Below, one piece after another: positions 1-5,302 of a stretch of DNA of 5,302 bases (positions within the stretch are counted from its first letter, which is position 1; each line of letters starts with the position of its first letter). The notes beneath the pieces are model-generated. The model was given only the letters and a program-made list of their open reading frames with translations. It did no database searches and had not been told where the DNA came from. Both the position numbers and the translations under genes were made by a program. The DNA comes from OCS116 cluster bacterium (GTDB taxonomy: Bacteria; Pseudomonadota; Alphaproteobacteria; Rhizobiales; OSC116): assembly GCA_002402005.2 (NCBI GenBank), contig NVUS02000022.1, positions 1 to 5,302 of the forward strand. Reading direction: 5' to 3'.

Positions 1-137
1 ACTAAACCTCAGTCTTGATTTGTTCACTTAAACTGGGTTAATAACTACGCTTATATAGTTATCAAAGCGTTAATTTGATGGTTTTTTTACATTTTATTAA
101 GGGTAAATTTTAATTAAATTTTAGGTAAATCTGACAA
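1..137 (+). promoter_or_regulatory. AT-rich leader upstream of the mepB-like gene, with a short dyad and weak promoter-like hexamers
   Basis: No coding signal is visible here. The stretch is strongly AT-rich and should contain the promoter of the gene starting at 138. One candidate is TTGATT (15-20) with TTAATA (38-43) at 17-base spacing, but in DNA this AT-rich such hexamers arise easily by chance. A 7-base inverted repeat, ATAACTA (41-47) and TAGTTAT (56-62) with an 8-base loop, lies just after that candidate -10 and could be an operator-like dyad. A second small palindrome, TTTAATTAAA, sits at 109-118. The ribosome binding signal is poor: AGG at 123-125 is 12 bases before the ATG. The regulatory reading is inference; only the dyads are directly seen. 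Confidence 0.3.
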
Positions 138-647
138 ATGAGCAACCATTTTACATTCGTTCAAAACCTCAACCTGATTCAAAAACTGGTTTACGAGCCG
201 TGCGGTTTCGAAACTTTGCACGCCAATCAAGACGTTGAAAGTGATGAATATGGTGCGGGCACATATAAGCTGAATGGACTAAAAATTATCACCCGCACCG
301 CCAAAATCACCCCGAAAAAGATCGGCCAATTTGTTGCGATTTGGCAGCGCGATCAAAACGGCATCACCCAACCACAACATATAGACGGTGAATTTGATGT
401 GCTGGTGATCAATTGTAAAGATGGCAATAGGTTCGGACAATTTGTCTTCCCCAAAGCAGCATTAGCCAAACATGGCATCATATCAACAGATAAAAAACGC
501 GGCAAAAACGGCATGAGAATTTATCCAGCTTGGAATACTGCCGTTAATAAACAGGCGATAAAAACTCAAGGCTGGCAGTTGGATTATTTTTTGGTGGTCG
601 GCAAGGAACCGGACTTAGCGCGTGCCAAGTGGTTATATTTTGAATAA
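138..647 (+). CDS. MepB family protein (function not established)
   Basis: A 169-residue protein that matches, from memory, the MepB-like family named after the third gene of the Staphylococcus aureus mepRAB cluster (regulator, MATE efflux pump, MepB). The biochemical role of the family is unknown. Visible family blocks are EYGAGTYKLNG (about 37-47), RTAKITPKKIGQFVAIWQR (53-71), the acidic strand GEFDVLVI (84-91), GQFVFPKAAL (100-109), the basic turn KKRGKNGMRIYPAW (119-132) and TQGWQLDYF (143-151). There is no signal peptide or membrane segment, so it should be a soluble cytoplasmic protein. Length and both ends look complete. The ATG at 138 is kept because no better start precedes the first family block, although its ribosome binding site is weak. 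No mepR or mepA partner is in the window, and it converges on the dcw operon, so a drug-efflux role cannot be assumed. I recall, but could not check, that the family has been placed near restriction-endonuclease-like folds; D87 and K106 would then be residues to inspect. Confidence 0.82.
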   Translation: MSNHFTFVQNLNLIQKLVYEPCGFETLHANQDVESDEYGAGTYKLNGLKIITRTAKITPKKIGQFVAIWQRDQNGITQPQHIDGEFDVLVINCKDGNRFGQFVFPKAALAKHGIISTDKKRGKNGMRIYPAWNTAVNKQAIKTQGWQLDYFLVVGKEPDLARAKWLYFE

Positions 648-728
648 GTTGCCAATTCCGAACAACAAACTCAGCATTTCTATCTCCCTCCAAGAATCCC
701 AGCGATTCGGCAAGTGCGCCCAGAAGCA

Positions 729-957
729 GCAAGTGCTAACAGTGACAAGGCCGACAGAACGTATAAATGCAAACTCCCAGAGCATCGGCAGAAGTGCTAA
801 CTTTCTTATGTCTTAGCAAGGGGAGATGCTGGTTCGGCGGAAGTGGCTCCTGCGCAAAGCATCAACCTCACAACTTTTCAGAAAACGCGACAACGCTCCT
901 GCCAATACAGGGGTGCTTGCATTCATACGTTCGCTTACGCTCACTGTTAGCACTTGC
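729..957. repeat. Long imperfect palindrome (MITE-like or hairpin element)
   Basis: The outermost 17 bases are a perfect inverted repeat: GCAAGTGCTAACAGTGA at 729-745 and its reverse complement at 941-957. After an unmatched step (746-756 against 933-940) the arms pair again over 22 positions, 757-778 against 911-932, with 19 matches. Weaker pairing continues at 787-801 against 889-903 (10 of 15, several differences being transitions) and at GATGCT 825-830 against AGCATC 858-863. All these pairs share a centre near 844, so the whole element reads as one diverged inverted duplication. A nested stem, TGCTAA 795-800 with TTAGCA 813-818, lies inside the left arm. GTGCGC occurs at 714-719 and 958-963, a possible but unconvincing target duplication. 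No transposase is encoded. The inverted pairing is seen directly; the mobile origin is inference. Confidence 0.7.
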
Positions 958-1045
958 GTGCGCGCTTAAGCGCTAGCCACCGCGCGTTCGTCGGCAACGG
1001 CTTCGAACGGCCGCTGTCGCGCTCACTGAATGGCACGTTATTTAG
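958..1045. repeat. GC-rich hairpin-prone block, REP-like in appearance
   Basis: Directly next to the long palindrome the composition becomes GC-rich and rich in short dyads. They include the 12-base perfect palindrome GCGCTTAAGCGC (962-973), GCTAGC (972-977), and CGTTCG (985-990) pairing with CGAACG (1004-1009) across a 13-base loop. The 9-mer CGCTCACTG at 1020-1028 also occurs at 938-946 inside the right arm of the palindrome, which hints that this block and the palindrome belong to the same dispersed repeat unit. No protein is credible here. Whether it is a genomic repeat family needs the rest of the genome. Confidence 0.4.
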
Positions 1046-1100
1046 AAAAAAAGAATTGACGGAAACGCTAGGTTTGTTGAACCCACTATCTATTCATCGC

Positions 1101-2411
1101 CTAAAAATCATTCTTCAACCAATGCGCCATCCGCGAGAATATCCCGCCATTGGCCACCTGCTTCTGCGCCTCATCAGTCTGCGCGTTGCTCAACGTCAAC
1201 GGTTTACTACCCGCATAAGCCAACAGGCCAACCGCCGTCGCAAAACTTGGGTCAGCATAATCAGCATTCAAACCAGCTATCGTTAACGGCTTACCAATCC
1301 GCACTTGACGGCCTAAGGTTCTGGCAGCAATTTCGCGCACACCAGTTAACTGGCTTGCACCACCGGTCAGCACCACACGATGCCCCGCCACATCACCATA
1401 ACCGCTGGCATCCAAACGATCGCGAATGATCTCAAACGTCTCTTCAATGCGCGGCTGAATGATTCCCGTCAGTAAAGATTTCTCAATGTCTTGTAATTCC
1501 CAATCTTCTTCGCCCAATATCGGCATGCTGATCAATTCACTCTCATCAACCGCGCCGGCAATGGCCGAACCATGCAATATTTTCGCACGTTCTGCATGGG
1601 CAATTTGCGTATTGAGGCCACGCGCCATATCTATGGTCACATTGTGCCCGCCAATGGCAATCATGTCGGTAAAGATAAACCGACCTTCAAAAAACACCGA
1701 AATCGAGGTCGAACCGGCGCCCATGTCAATACAGGTCACGCCCAAATCCATCTCATCTTCGACCAAACAGGCCAGGCCAGAGGCATAAGCCGCCACCACA
1801 AAGTCCTGAATTTTAAGATGGCATTTTTCGACACATAATTTTATATTGCGCAAGGGGCCAACATCGGCGCTCACCACATGCATATCAACACCCAAATGTT
1901 CCCCAAACATGCCGCGCGGATCGGTGATGCCGCGGTTGCCATCCATCGAGAATGCCACCGGCACCGTGTGCAAAATCGCCCGGTCGAGCTGTTGGCTTTG
2001 GCGTTTGCCTTCTTCGACCACATGGCACATATCAGCGTCAGTCACCTGTTCGCCGTTAATTTTCACCTCAATGTCATAAATATCGCTGCGCGCGCGGCCG
2101 CCAGATACGTTAACAATCACTTCGCTCACCCGCACATTGGCTTCTTTTTCGGCCGCAGCCACCGCGTTACGAATGGAATGTTCGGCCAATTCCATATCCA
2201 TCACATTGCCAGCTTTGATGCCGCGCGAACGGGTATAACCCACGCCCAAAATATGAATTTGATGCCGCGCACCGCGCACGCCGGGCCAATTGCTCGATTG
2301 GCCAATTTTGGCAATCATGCAGGTAATCTTGCTCGTTCCAATATCTAATATGGCAACAAAGGGTTGTTTGCTGGGCGTTTTGGGCGCAATTGGCATATTA
2401 ATAATGGTCAT
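1101..2411 (-). CDS. ftsA: Cell division protein FtsA
   Basis: A 436-residue actin-fold ATPase that anchors FtsZ filaments to the inner membrane and recruits later divisome proteins. The phosphate-1 motif is LDIGTSKI (22-29). The FtsA-specific 1C/SHS2 subdomain follows at roughly 97-180, starting SEVIVNVSGG. Phosphate-2 is CIDMGAGSTSISVF (227-240), and the adenosine-binding motif is VVLTGGASQLTGV (346-358). The C-terminal GGIFSRMAHWLKNDF (422-436) has the look of the amphipathic membrane-targeting helix, after a variable linker, so the protein appears full length. The ATG at 2411 lies 10 bases after the ftsQ stop; GAG (2419-2421), 7 bases before it, is a weak Shine-Dalgarno sequence. A second ATG at codon 6 lacks one. 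ftsA is the last gene of the run: no ftsZ follows. Confidence 0.97.
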   Translation of the reverse strand: MTIINMPIAPKTPSKQPFVAILDIGTSKITCMIAKIGQSSNWPGVRGARHQIHILGVGYTRSRGIKAGNVMDMELAEHSIRNAVAAAEKEANVRVSEVIVNVSGGRARSDIYDIEVKINGEQVTDADMCHVVEEGKRQSQQLDRAILHTVPVAFSMDGNRGITDPRGMFGEHLGVDMHVVSADVGPLRNIKLCVEKCHLKIQDFVVAAYASGLACLVEDEMDLGVTCIDMGAGSTSISVFFEGRFIFTDMIAIGGHNVTIDMARGLNTQIAHAERAKILHGSAIAGAVDESELISMPILGEEDWELQDIEKSLLTGIIQPRIEETFEIIRDRLDASGYGDVAGHRVVLTGGASQLTGVREIAARTLGRQVRIGKPLTIAGLNADYADPSFATAVGLLAYAGSKPLTLSNAQTDEAQKQVANGGIFSRMAHWLKNDF

Positions 2412-2421
2412 ATCGGTACTC

Positions 2422-3675
2422 TTATTTTACTTTTTTATTTTTTTCTGCGGCTTGTTTGGCATCAAAATAGGCGTTGGCGGTCACTTCATCCATCTCAAAC
2501 CGCACACGGTCATTCAATCTAAAATCAATCAGCTTAATGCCACGGCTCAATATATCTTGATCCAAAATCATCCGCTCTAAATCGGCCAACATGGCTTCTG
2601 GTTTTTCGGCCGGCAACAAAACCCGCATGCCATTGGTTAAATCCATATCCCAGCGGCGCTCGCCTACCCGCACCAAAGCACGAACATATTCAAATATTTC
2701 AGGTCTTTCTTCCAAAGCGCTCAATAAACCCAACGCTTCGGTCGCAGCCCCTTTGCCCACAATAAGTGGCAATAAATGGTAGCCACGCAGCACTTTATCC
2801 GCCACCACAACCCCTTGGCGGTCGACCAGACGATGCTTGCCATCAATCTGCCAAATGGCAAATGGATCACGCTCAATGATTGAGATTTCCAACCGATCCG
2901 GCAAAATGCGTTGCACTTTGGCCTCAGCCACCCAACCAATTTGTTCGATGCGCATTTTTGCCGCATCCACATCAAAACTCAGCAAAGGTGTGCCAATTTT
3001 TACATTCAGCGCATCCAATATTTTTTGCCGGCTGGTATGTTGGCGATTGTATAATTTTACCTCTTGCACATTCACCCCAGCCGCGCCCGACCATTCACCC
3101 ATTTTTTCGATAATGGTATGTTTAATGGTGGAAATTTGCCCATTGCGATATAGAATGGCCGCGGTGATTATAAAAATAACGATAAGCGCCGAATTGGTAA
3201 TCGAATGCAAGCTGGTATTGAATAGATTGGCTTGCTCAAATTTAAGTGACAAATGGGTATATTTACGTTTGATAAAATTCAAAACGCTAGCAAACGGCCG
3301 CCAAATGATGATGGCCGCGCCTTTGAATATATTCTTGCTATAATTCAGGTTTTCGCTGGTTTTTTCTTTCACCCGATGGCTGGCTTCGGCAAATCTATTC
3401 TCATTTGCCACACCAACCCGCGCTGCTGTTTGGCGCATTTGTTGCGCATGAGATTGCCTTGCTTGCCGATGGGGGGCTTGCCGATGGGGAGCTTGCCGAT
3501 GGGGGGCATGCTGATTGCTGGTTTGCTGATTATAGGTAAATTCTTGAGCCTGTTGCTGGTTTGGATTGGATGCAGATAGCCGATCCGAGACAGTGCGTCT
3601 CAGCTGATCTTGATCAGTTGTGGCTCCTAGCGGCTTTATGCCTCCGCCTTGATACCGACTATTTCTTGTTTGCAT
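2422..3675 (-). CDS. ftsQ: Cell division protein FtsQ, with long repeat-bearing cytoplasmic tail
   Basis: A bitopic inner-membrane divisome protein of 417 residues from the chosen start. FtsQ joins FtsB/FtsL and links early and late division proteins in the periplasm. The N-terminal ~160 residues are a long polar tail rich in Q, H, R and N, with three APHRQ repeats (about residues 57-71). A hydrophobic-basic stretch follows near 117-135, and then the transmembrane segment around ALIVIFIITAAILY (163-176). The POTRA domain spans about 202-271 (VQEVKLYNRQ to EISIIERDP), and the FtsQ/DivIB beta domain runs from FAIWQIDGKHRLVDRQG to about 395. The lysine-rich end is unremarkable. The ATG at 3675 is preferred over an in-frame GTG at 3696 because GGAG (3684-3687) is spaced 8 bases from it. 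It overlaps ddl by 40 bases, implying translational coupling. E. coli FtsQ is much shorter (276 residues); long tails are usual in alphaproteobacteria. Confidence 0.95.
   Translation of the reverse strand: MQTRNSRYQGGGIKPLGATTDQDQLRRTVSDRLSASNPNQQQAQEFTYNQQTSNQHAPHRQAPHRQAPHRQARQSHAQQMRQTAARVGVANENRFAEASHRVKEKTSENLNYSKNIFKGAAIIIWRPFASVLNFIKRKYTHLSLKFEQANLFNTSLHSITNSALIVIFIITAAILYRNGQISTIKHTIIEKMGEWSGAAGVNVQEVKLYNRQHTSRQKILDALNVKIGTPLLSFDVDAAKMRIEQIGWVAEAKVQRILPDRLEISIIERDPFAIWQIDGKHRLVDRQGVVVADKVLRGYHLLPLIVGKGAATEALGLLSALEERPEIFEYVRALVRVGERRWDMDLTNGMRVLLPAEKPEAMLADLERMILDQDILSRGIKLIDFRLNDRVRFEMDEVTANAYFDAKQAAEKNKKVK
3461..3505 (-). repeat. Three tandem 15-base units inside ftsQ encoding APHRQ repeats
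   Basis: Three contiguous 15-base units (3461-3475, 3476-3490, 3491-3505) differ only at the last base of the middle one. A fourth, degenerate unit follows at 3506-3520 (10 of 15 positions match). Because 15 is divisible by 3, gain or loss of a unit keeps ftsQ in frame and only changes the length of the cytoplasmic tail. On the coding strand each unit reads Pro-His-Arg-Gln-Ala. Confidence 0.95.
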
Positions 3676-4655
3676 TTCGCTTGCTCCACCATCCACGCAA
3701 CGAATTTTTCAAAACTTATTCCAAGCTTCTGTGCTTGTTCTGGGGCTAAAGATGAGCCGGTCATACCCGGCTGTGTATTCACCTCAAGGCAGATCAATTC
3801 ATCATTTGCGCCGTCACTGGCATCATATCGCCAATCAACCCGCGCAACACCTGTGCAGCCCAAAACTTCACACGCTCTAACTGACCATTTCATTATATCT
3901 TGGTAAATATTTGGTTTAATTTTGGCAGGAACTATATGGGTCGAGCCACCCTCGGCATATTTTCCTTCAAAATCATAAAATTCGGTATTGGAGTAAATGT
4001 CAGTCACCGCAAGGGCTCTGCCGCCCATCACAACACAAGTTAGCTCATGACCTGCAACGTATTTTTCGGCAAGCATATCATCACTTAGCGGCCATTCGGC
4101 GGCCAATAACTCCTGTGGTGGTTGGTTGGCACCGTAGGGCACAATAAACACCCCAAATGATGAACCATCAGCCACCGGTTTCAACACATAAGGCGGTTCC
4201 ATCACATGCTCTTTGGCCGCATCAAAACGGTTGATAACTTTGCCCTTGGCAATCGGAATGCCAACCGAGGCAAACAATTGCCGCGCAATATTCTTATCCA
4301 TCGCCATGGCCGAGGCTTCAACATCACTATGGGTATAAGGAATGCCGACAATTTCGAGCAGGCCTTGAATGTGACCATCTTCGCCAAAAGGGCCATGCAA
4401 TGCGTTAAAACATACATCTGGTTTTACCTCTGCCAAACGCAAAGCCACATCACGCCCGACATCAATTTTTGTGACTTTATAACCAACATTTTCCAGCGCT
4501 TCAGCGCAGGCATCGCCCGACCAAATGCTCACCGGCCGCTCGGCTGACCAACCGCCCATCAATACCGCCACATGGGTGGTTTTGGGGTCGCGCTTTAAGT
4601 TATTTAGGTCAATAATCGCGTCAATTTCGGCTTGTGGCAATCTTAACTCAGTCAT
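3636..4655 (-). CDS. ddl: D-alanine--D-alanine ligase
   Basis: A 339-residue cytoplasmic ATP-grasp enzyme that joins two D-alanines, using ATP, to make the dipeptide added by MurF to the peptidoglycan stem. The N-terminal domain carries GGWSAER (34-40, E39 for the first D-Ala) and ALHGPFGEDG (85-94). The ATP-grasp part shows MDK (119-121), VLKPVADGSSFGV (157-169), the omega-loop FYDFEGKY (226-233), ARVD (271-274) and the metal and product-site end LEVNTQPGMTGSSL (290-303). The loop tyrosine Y233 corresponds to the position that is Tyr in D-Ala-D-Ala ligases and Phe in the VanA-type D-lactate ligase, so ordinary D-Ala-D-Ala specificity is predicted. About 25 residues precede the first beta strand, slightly longer than E. 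coli DdlB. The ATG at 4655 overlaps the murB stop as ATGA, which suggests reinitiation; there is only a weak GGG upstream. The 3' end overlaps ftsQ. Confidence 0.97.
   Translation of the reverse strand: MTELRLPQAEIDAIIDLNNLKRDPKTTHVAVLMGGWSAERPVSIWSGDACAEALENVGYKVTKIDVGRDVALRLAEVKPDVCFNALHGPFGEDGHIQGLLEIVGIPYTHSDVEASAMAMDKNIARQLFASVGIPIAKGKVINRFDAAKEHVMEPPYVLKPVADGSSFGVFIVPYGANQPPQELLAAEWPLSDDMLAEKYVAGHELTCVVMGGRALAVTDIYSNTEFYDFEGKYAEGGSTHIVPAKIKPNIYQDIMKWSVRACEVLGCTGVARVDWRYDASDGANDELICLEVNTQPGMTGSSLAPEQAQKLGISFEKFVAWMVEQAKCKQEIVGIKAEA
3684..3690 (-). promoter_or_regulatory. Ribosome binding site deciding the ftsQ start
   Basis: GGTGGAG on the minus strand lies inside the 3' end of ddl. Its GGAG core ends 8 bases before the ATG at 3675, a normal Shine-Dalgarno spacing. 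The alternative GTG at 3696 has no comparable sequence upstream. This places ftsQ initiation inside the ddl coding region. Confidence 0.6.
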
Positions 4656-5302
4656 AATTTACGCCCAACTCGTTTGATTTCCCAATGCAAATCTGTACCG
4701 GTATCAGCTTTGACTTTGGCCTTGACCATATCGCCCAAATCTTCAATATCTGTAGCCGTCGCATCACCCATATTGATCAAGAAATTGGTGTGCATTTCAC
4801 TCACCTGCGCGCCGCCATTCACATAACCACGGAAGCCCGCTTCATCAACATATTTCCATGCGCTTTTATCAGCAGGGTTTTTAAATGTAGAACCACCTGT
4901 ACGGCTTTTGATCGGCTGCGCAGCTTCGCGCAAATCGGTCACTTTGTCCATTTCAGCTTTAATGATAGCTTGCTCAGTCGGCATGCCTTCAAAGGTTGCC
5001 GAAATAAAAATATAATCTTCTGGCACACCACAAAGACGGTAACCAAAGCCCATATCTTCAAGGCTTAAAATATGTACATTGCCATCCATATCCAAAGCCC
5101 GACATTCAACTAGAATATCTTTAACTTCAACCCCATGCGCGCCGGCATTCATCCGCAATGCGCCGCCTATAGCGCCGGGCACACCTTTTAAAAATGCAAA
5201 CCCGCCTAAACCTTCATCATAAGCCAGCTTAGCCACCCGCGCATCACTCATGCCCGCACCGGCCAAAATACGGTTATCGCCAATCGCTGCGGCTTTGCCA
5301 AA
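4652..5302 (-). CDS. murB: UDP-N-acetylenolpyruvoylglucosamine reductase (partial, 5' end outside window)
   Basis: The C-terminal 216 residues of MurB, the FAD enzyme that reduces UDP-GlcNAc-enolpyruvate with NADPH to UDP-MurNAc in the cytoplasm. The frame stays open to the window edge, so the missing N-terminal part (roughly 80-100 residues, including the early FAD-binding region) is simply cut off, not deleted. Visible are the FAD-domain motif FLKGVPGAIGGALRMNAGAHG (split here as FLKGVPGAIGG, about 37-47, and ALRMNAGAHG, 48-57), GFGYR (85-89), QPIKSRTGGSTFKNP (129-143), GGAQVSEMHTNFLIN (163-177) and LHWEIKRVG (205-213). R89, S138 and E208 of the fragment match the catalytic Arg, the proton-donating Ser and the Glu of the family. 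The GSTFKNP and short C-terminal organisation resemble the type II MurB of alphaproteobacteria. A TTG at 5266 is not a start, because homologous sequence (FGKAAAIGDNRI) precedes it in frame. The stop TGA overlaps the ddl ATG. Confidence 0.97.
   Translation of the reverse strand, partial: FGKAAAIGDNRILAGAGMSDARVAKLAYDEGLGGFAFLKGVPGAIGGALRMNAGAHGVEVKDILVECRALDMDGNVHILSLEDMGFGYRLCGVPEDYIFISATFEGMPTEQAIIKAEMDKVTDLREAAQPIKSRTGGSTFKNPADKSAWKYVDEAGFRGYVNGGAQVSEMHTNFLINMGDATATDIEDLGDMVKAKVKADTGTDLHWEIKRVGRKL

Larger units (their letters stand above)
648..1100. other. Non-coding spacer between convergent mepB-like gene and ftsA
   Basis: About 450 bases separate the stop codons of the two convergent genes. 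Short open frames exist here on both strands, but none has a ribosome binding site, a recognisable family match or sensible composition. From left to right it holds a short run with GAATC/GATTC (694-698 and 704-708, a 5-base stem), the long imperfect palindrome at 729-957, the GC-rich hairpin-prone block at 958-1045, and an A7 run at 1046-1052. No ftsZ coding sequence or recognisable ftsZ remnant is visible. No classical terminator (strong stem directly followed by a T-run) is evident for either gene. Confidence 0.7.

Noticed and set aside
544..732. Minus-strand open frame overlapping the 3' end of the mepB-like gene
   Set aside because: It is mostly antisense to a well-supported gene and shows no recognisable domain; its upstream part begins in the palindrome arm.
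714..963. GTGCGC copies (714-719 and 958-963) as a target-site duplication of the palindrome
   Set aside because: The left copy is nine bases away from the arm end while the right copy is adjacent, and a 6-base GC-rich match is easily chance.
767..976. Plus-strand open frame within the palindrome
   Set aside because: It is composed almost entirely of inverted-repeat sequence, with no start signal or family resemblance.
1046..1084. Possible intrinsic terminator for ftsA: GGTT/AACC stem (1071-1074, 1080-1083) and a T7 run on the minus strand (1046-1052)
   Set aside because: The stem is only four base pairs and lies 18 bases before the T-run, so it does not form the compact stem plus U-tract expected.
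954..1286. Plus-strand open frame of about 110 codons running from the spacer into ftsA
   Set aside because: It is largely antisense to the intact ftsA and its first part is the GC-rich repeat block; it has no family match and no ribosome binding site.
1878..2348. 156-codon plus-strand open frame inside ftsA
   Set aside because: Histidine- and alanine-rich antisense shadow of ftsA, which is full length with all its motifs; no independent coding evidence.
3636..3696. ftsQ start at the GTG (3696)
   Set aside because: It has no Shine-Dalgarno sequence and lies deeper in ddl; the ATG at 3675 has a well-spaced GGAG.
4652..5266. murB starting at the TTG (5266)
   Set aside because: The same frame continues upstream to the window edge with MurB-like sequence, so the gene is truncated by the window, not short.

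Overview
The window is part of a chromosomal division and cell-wall (dcw) cluster from a bacterium that looks like an alphaproteobacterium of moderate, fairly AT-leaning base composition. The gene order murB-ddl-ftsQ-ftsA, the MurB sequence style (GSTFKNP, DIEDLG, WEIKRVG) and the long basic cytoplasmic tail on FtsQ all fit that class. I cannot name a genus from the sequence.

Layout, left to right. Positions 1-137 are an AT-rich leader with short dyads and only weak promoter-like hexamers. A plus-strand gene at 138-647 encodes a MepB-family protein. Positions 648-1100 carry no convincing gene. They hold a long imperfect palindrome (729-957, centred near 844) followed by a GC-rich, hairpin-prone block (958-1045). 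From 1101 to the right edge everything is on the minus strand and tightly packed. Read in the direction of transcription the order is murB (5' end outside the window), ddl (ATGA overlap), ftsQ (40-base overlap) and ftsA (10-base gap).

The four minus-strand genes look like one translationally linked operon tail. MurB completes UDP-N-acetylmuramate, Ddl supplies D-Ala-D-Ala for the stem peptide, FtsQ links the periplasmic divisome subcomplex, and FtsA tethers FtsZ to the inner membrane. All four keep the family residues I could check.

The main departures from the ordinary are these. There is no ftsZ in the slot directly after ftsA; the cluster ends there and meets a convergent mepB-like gene across a repeat-rich spacer. 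The spacer holds an apparently decayed inverted duplication resembling a MITE or hairpin element. FtsQ carries an exact in-frame 15-base tandem repeat (three APHRQ units) in its cytoplasmic tail. I see no tRNA, rRNA, CRISPR array, complete insertion sequence or evident new multi-gene system.
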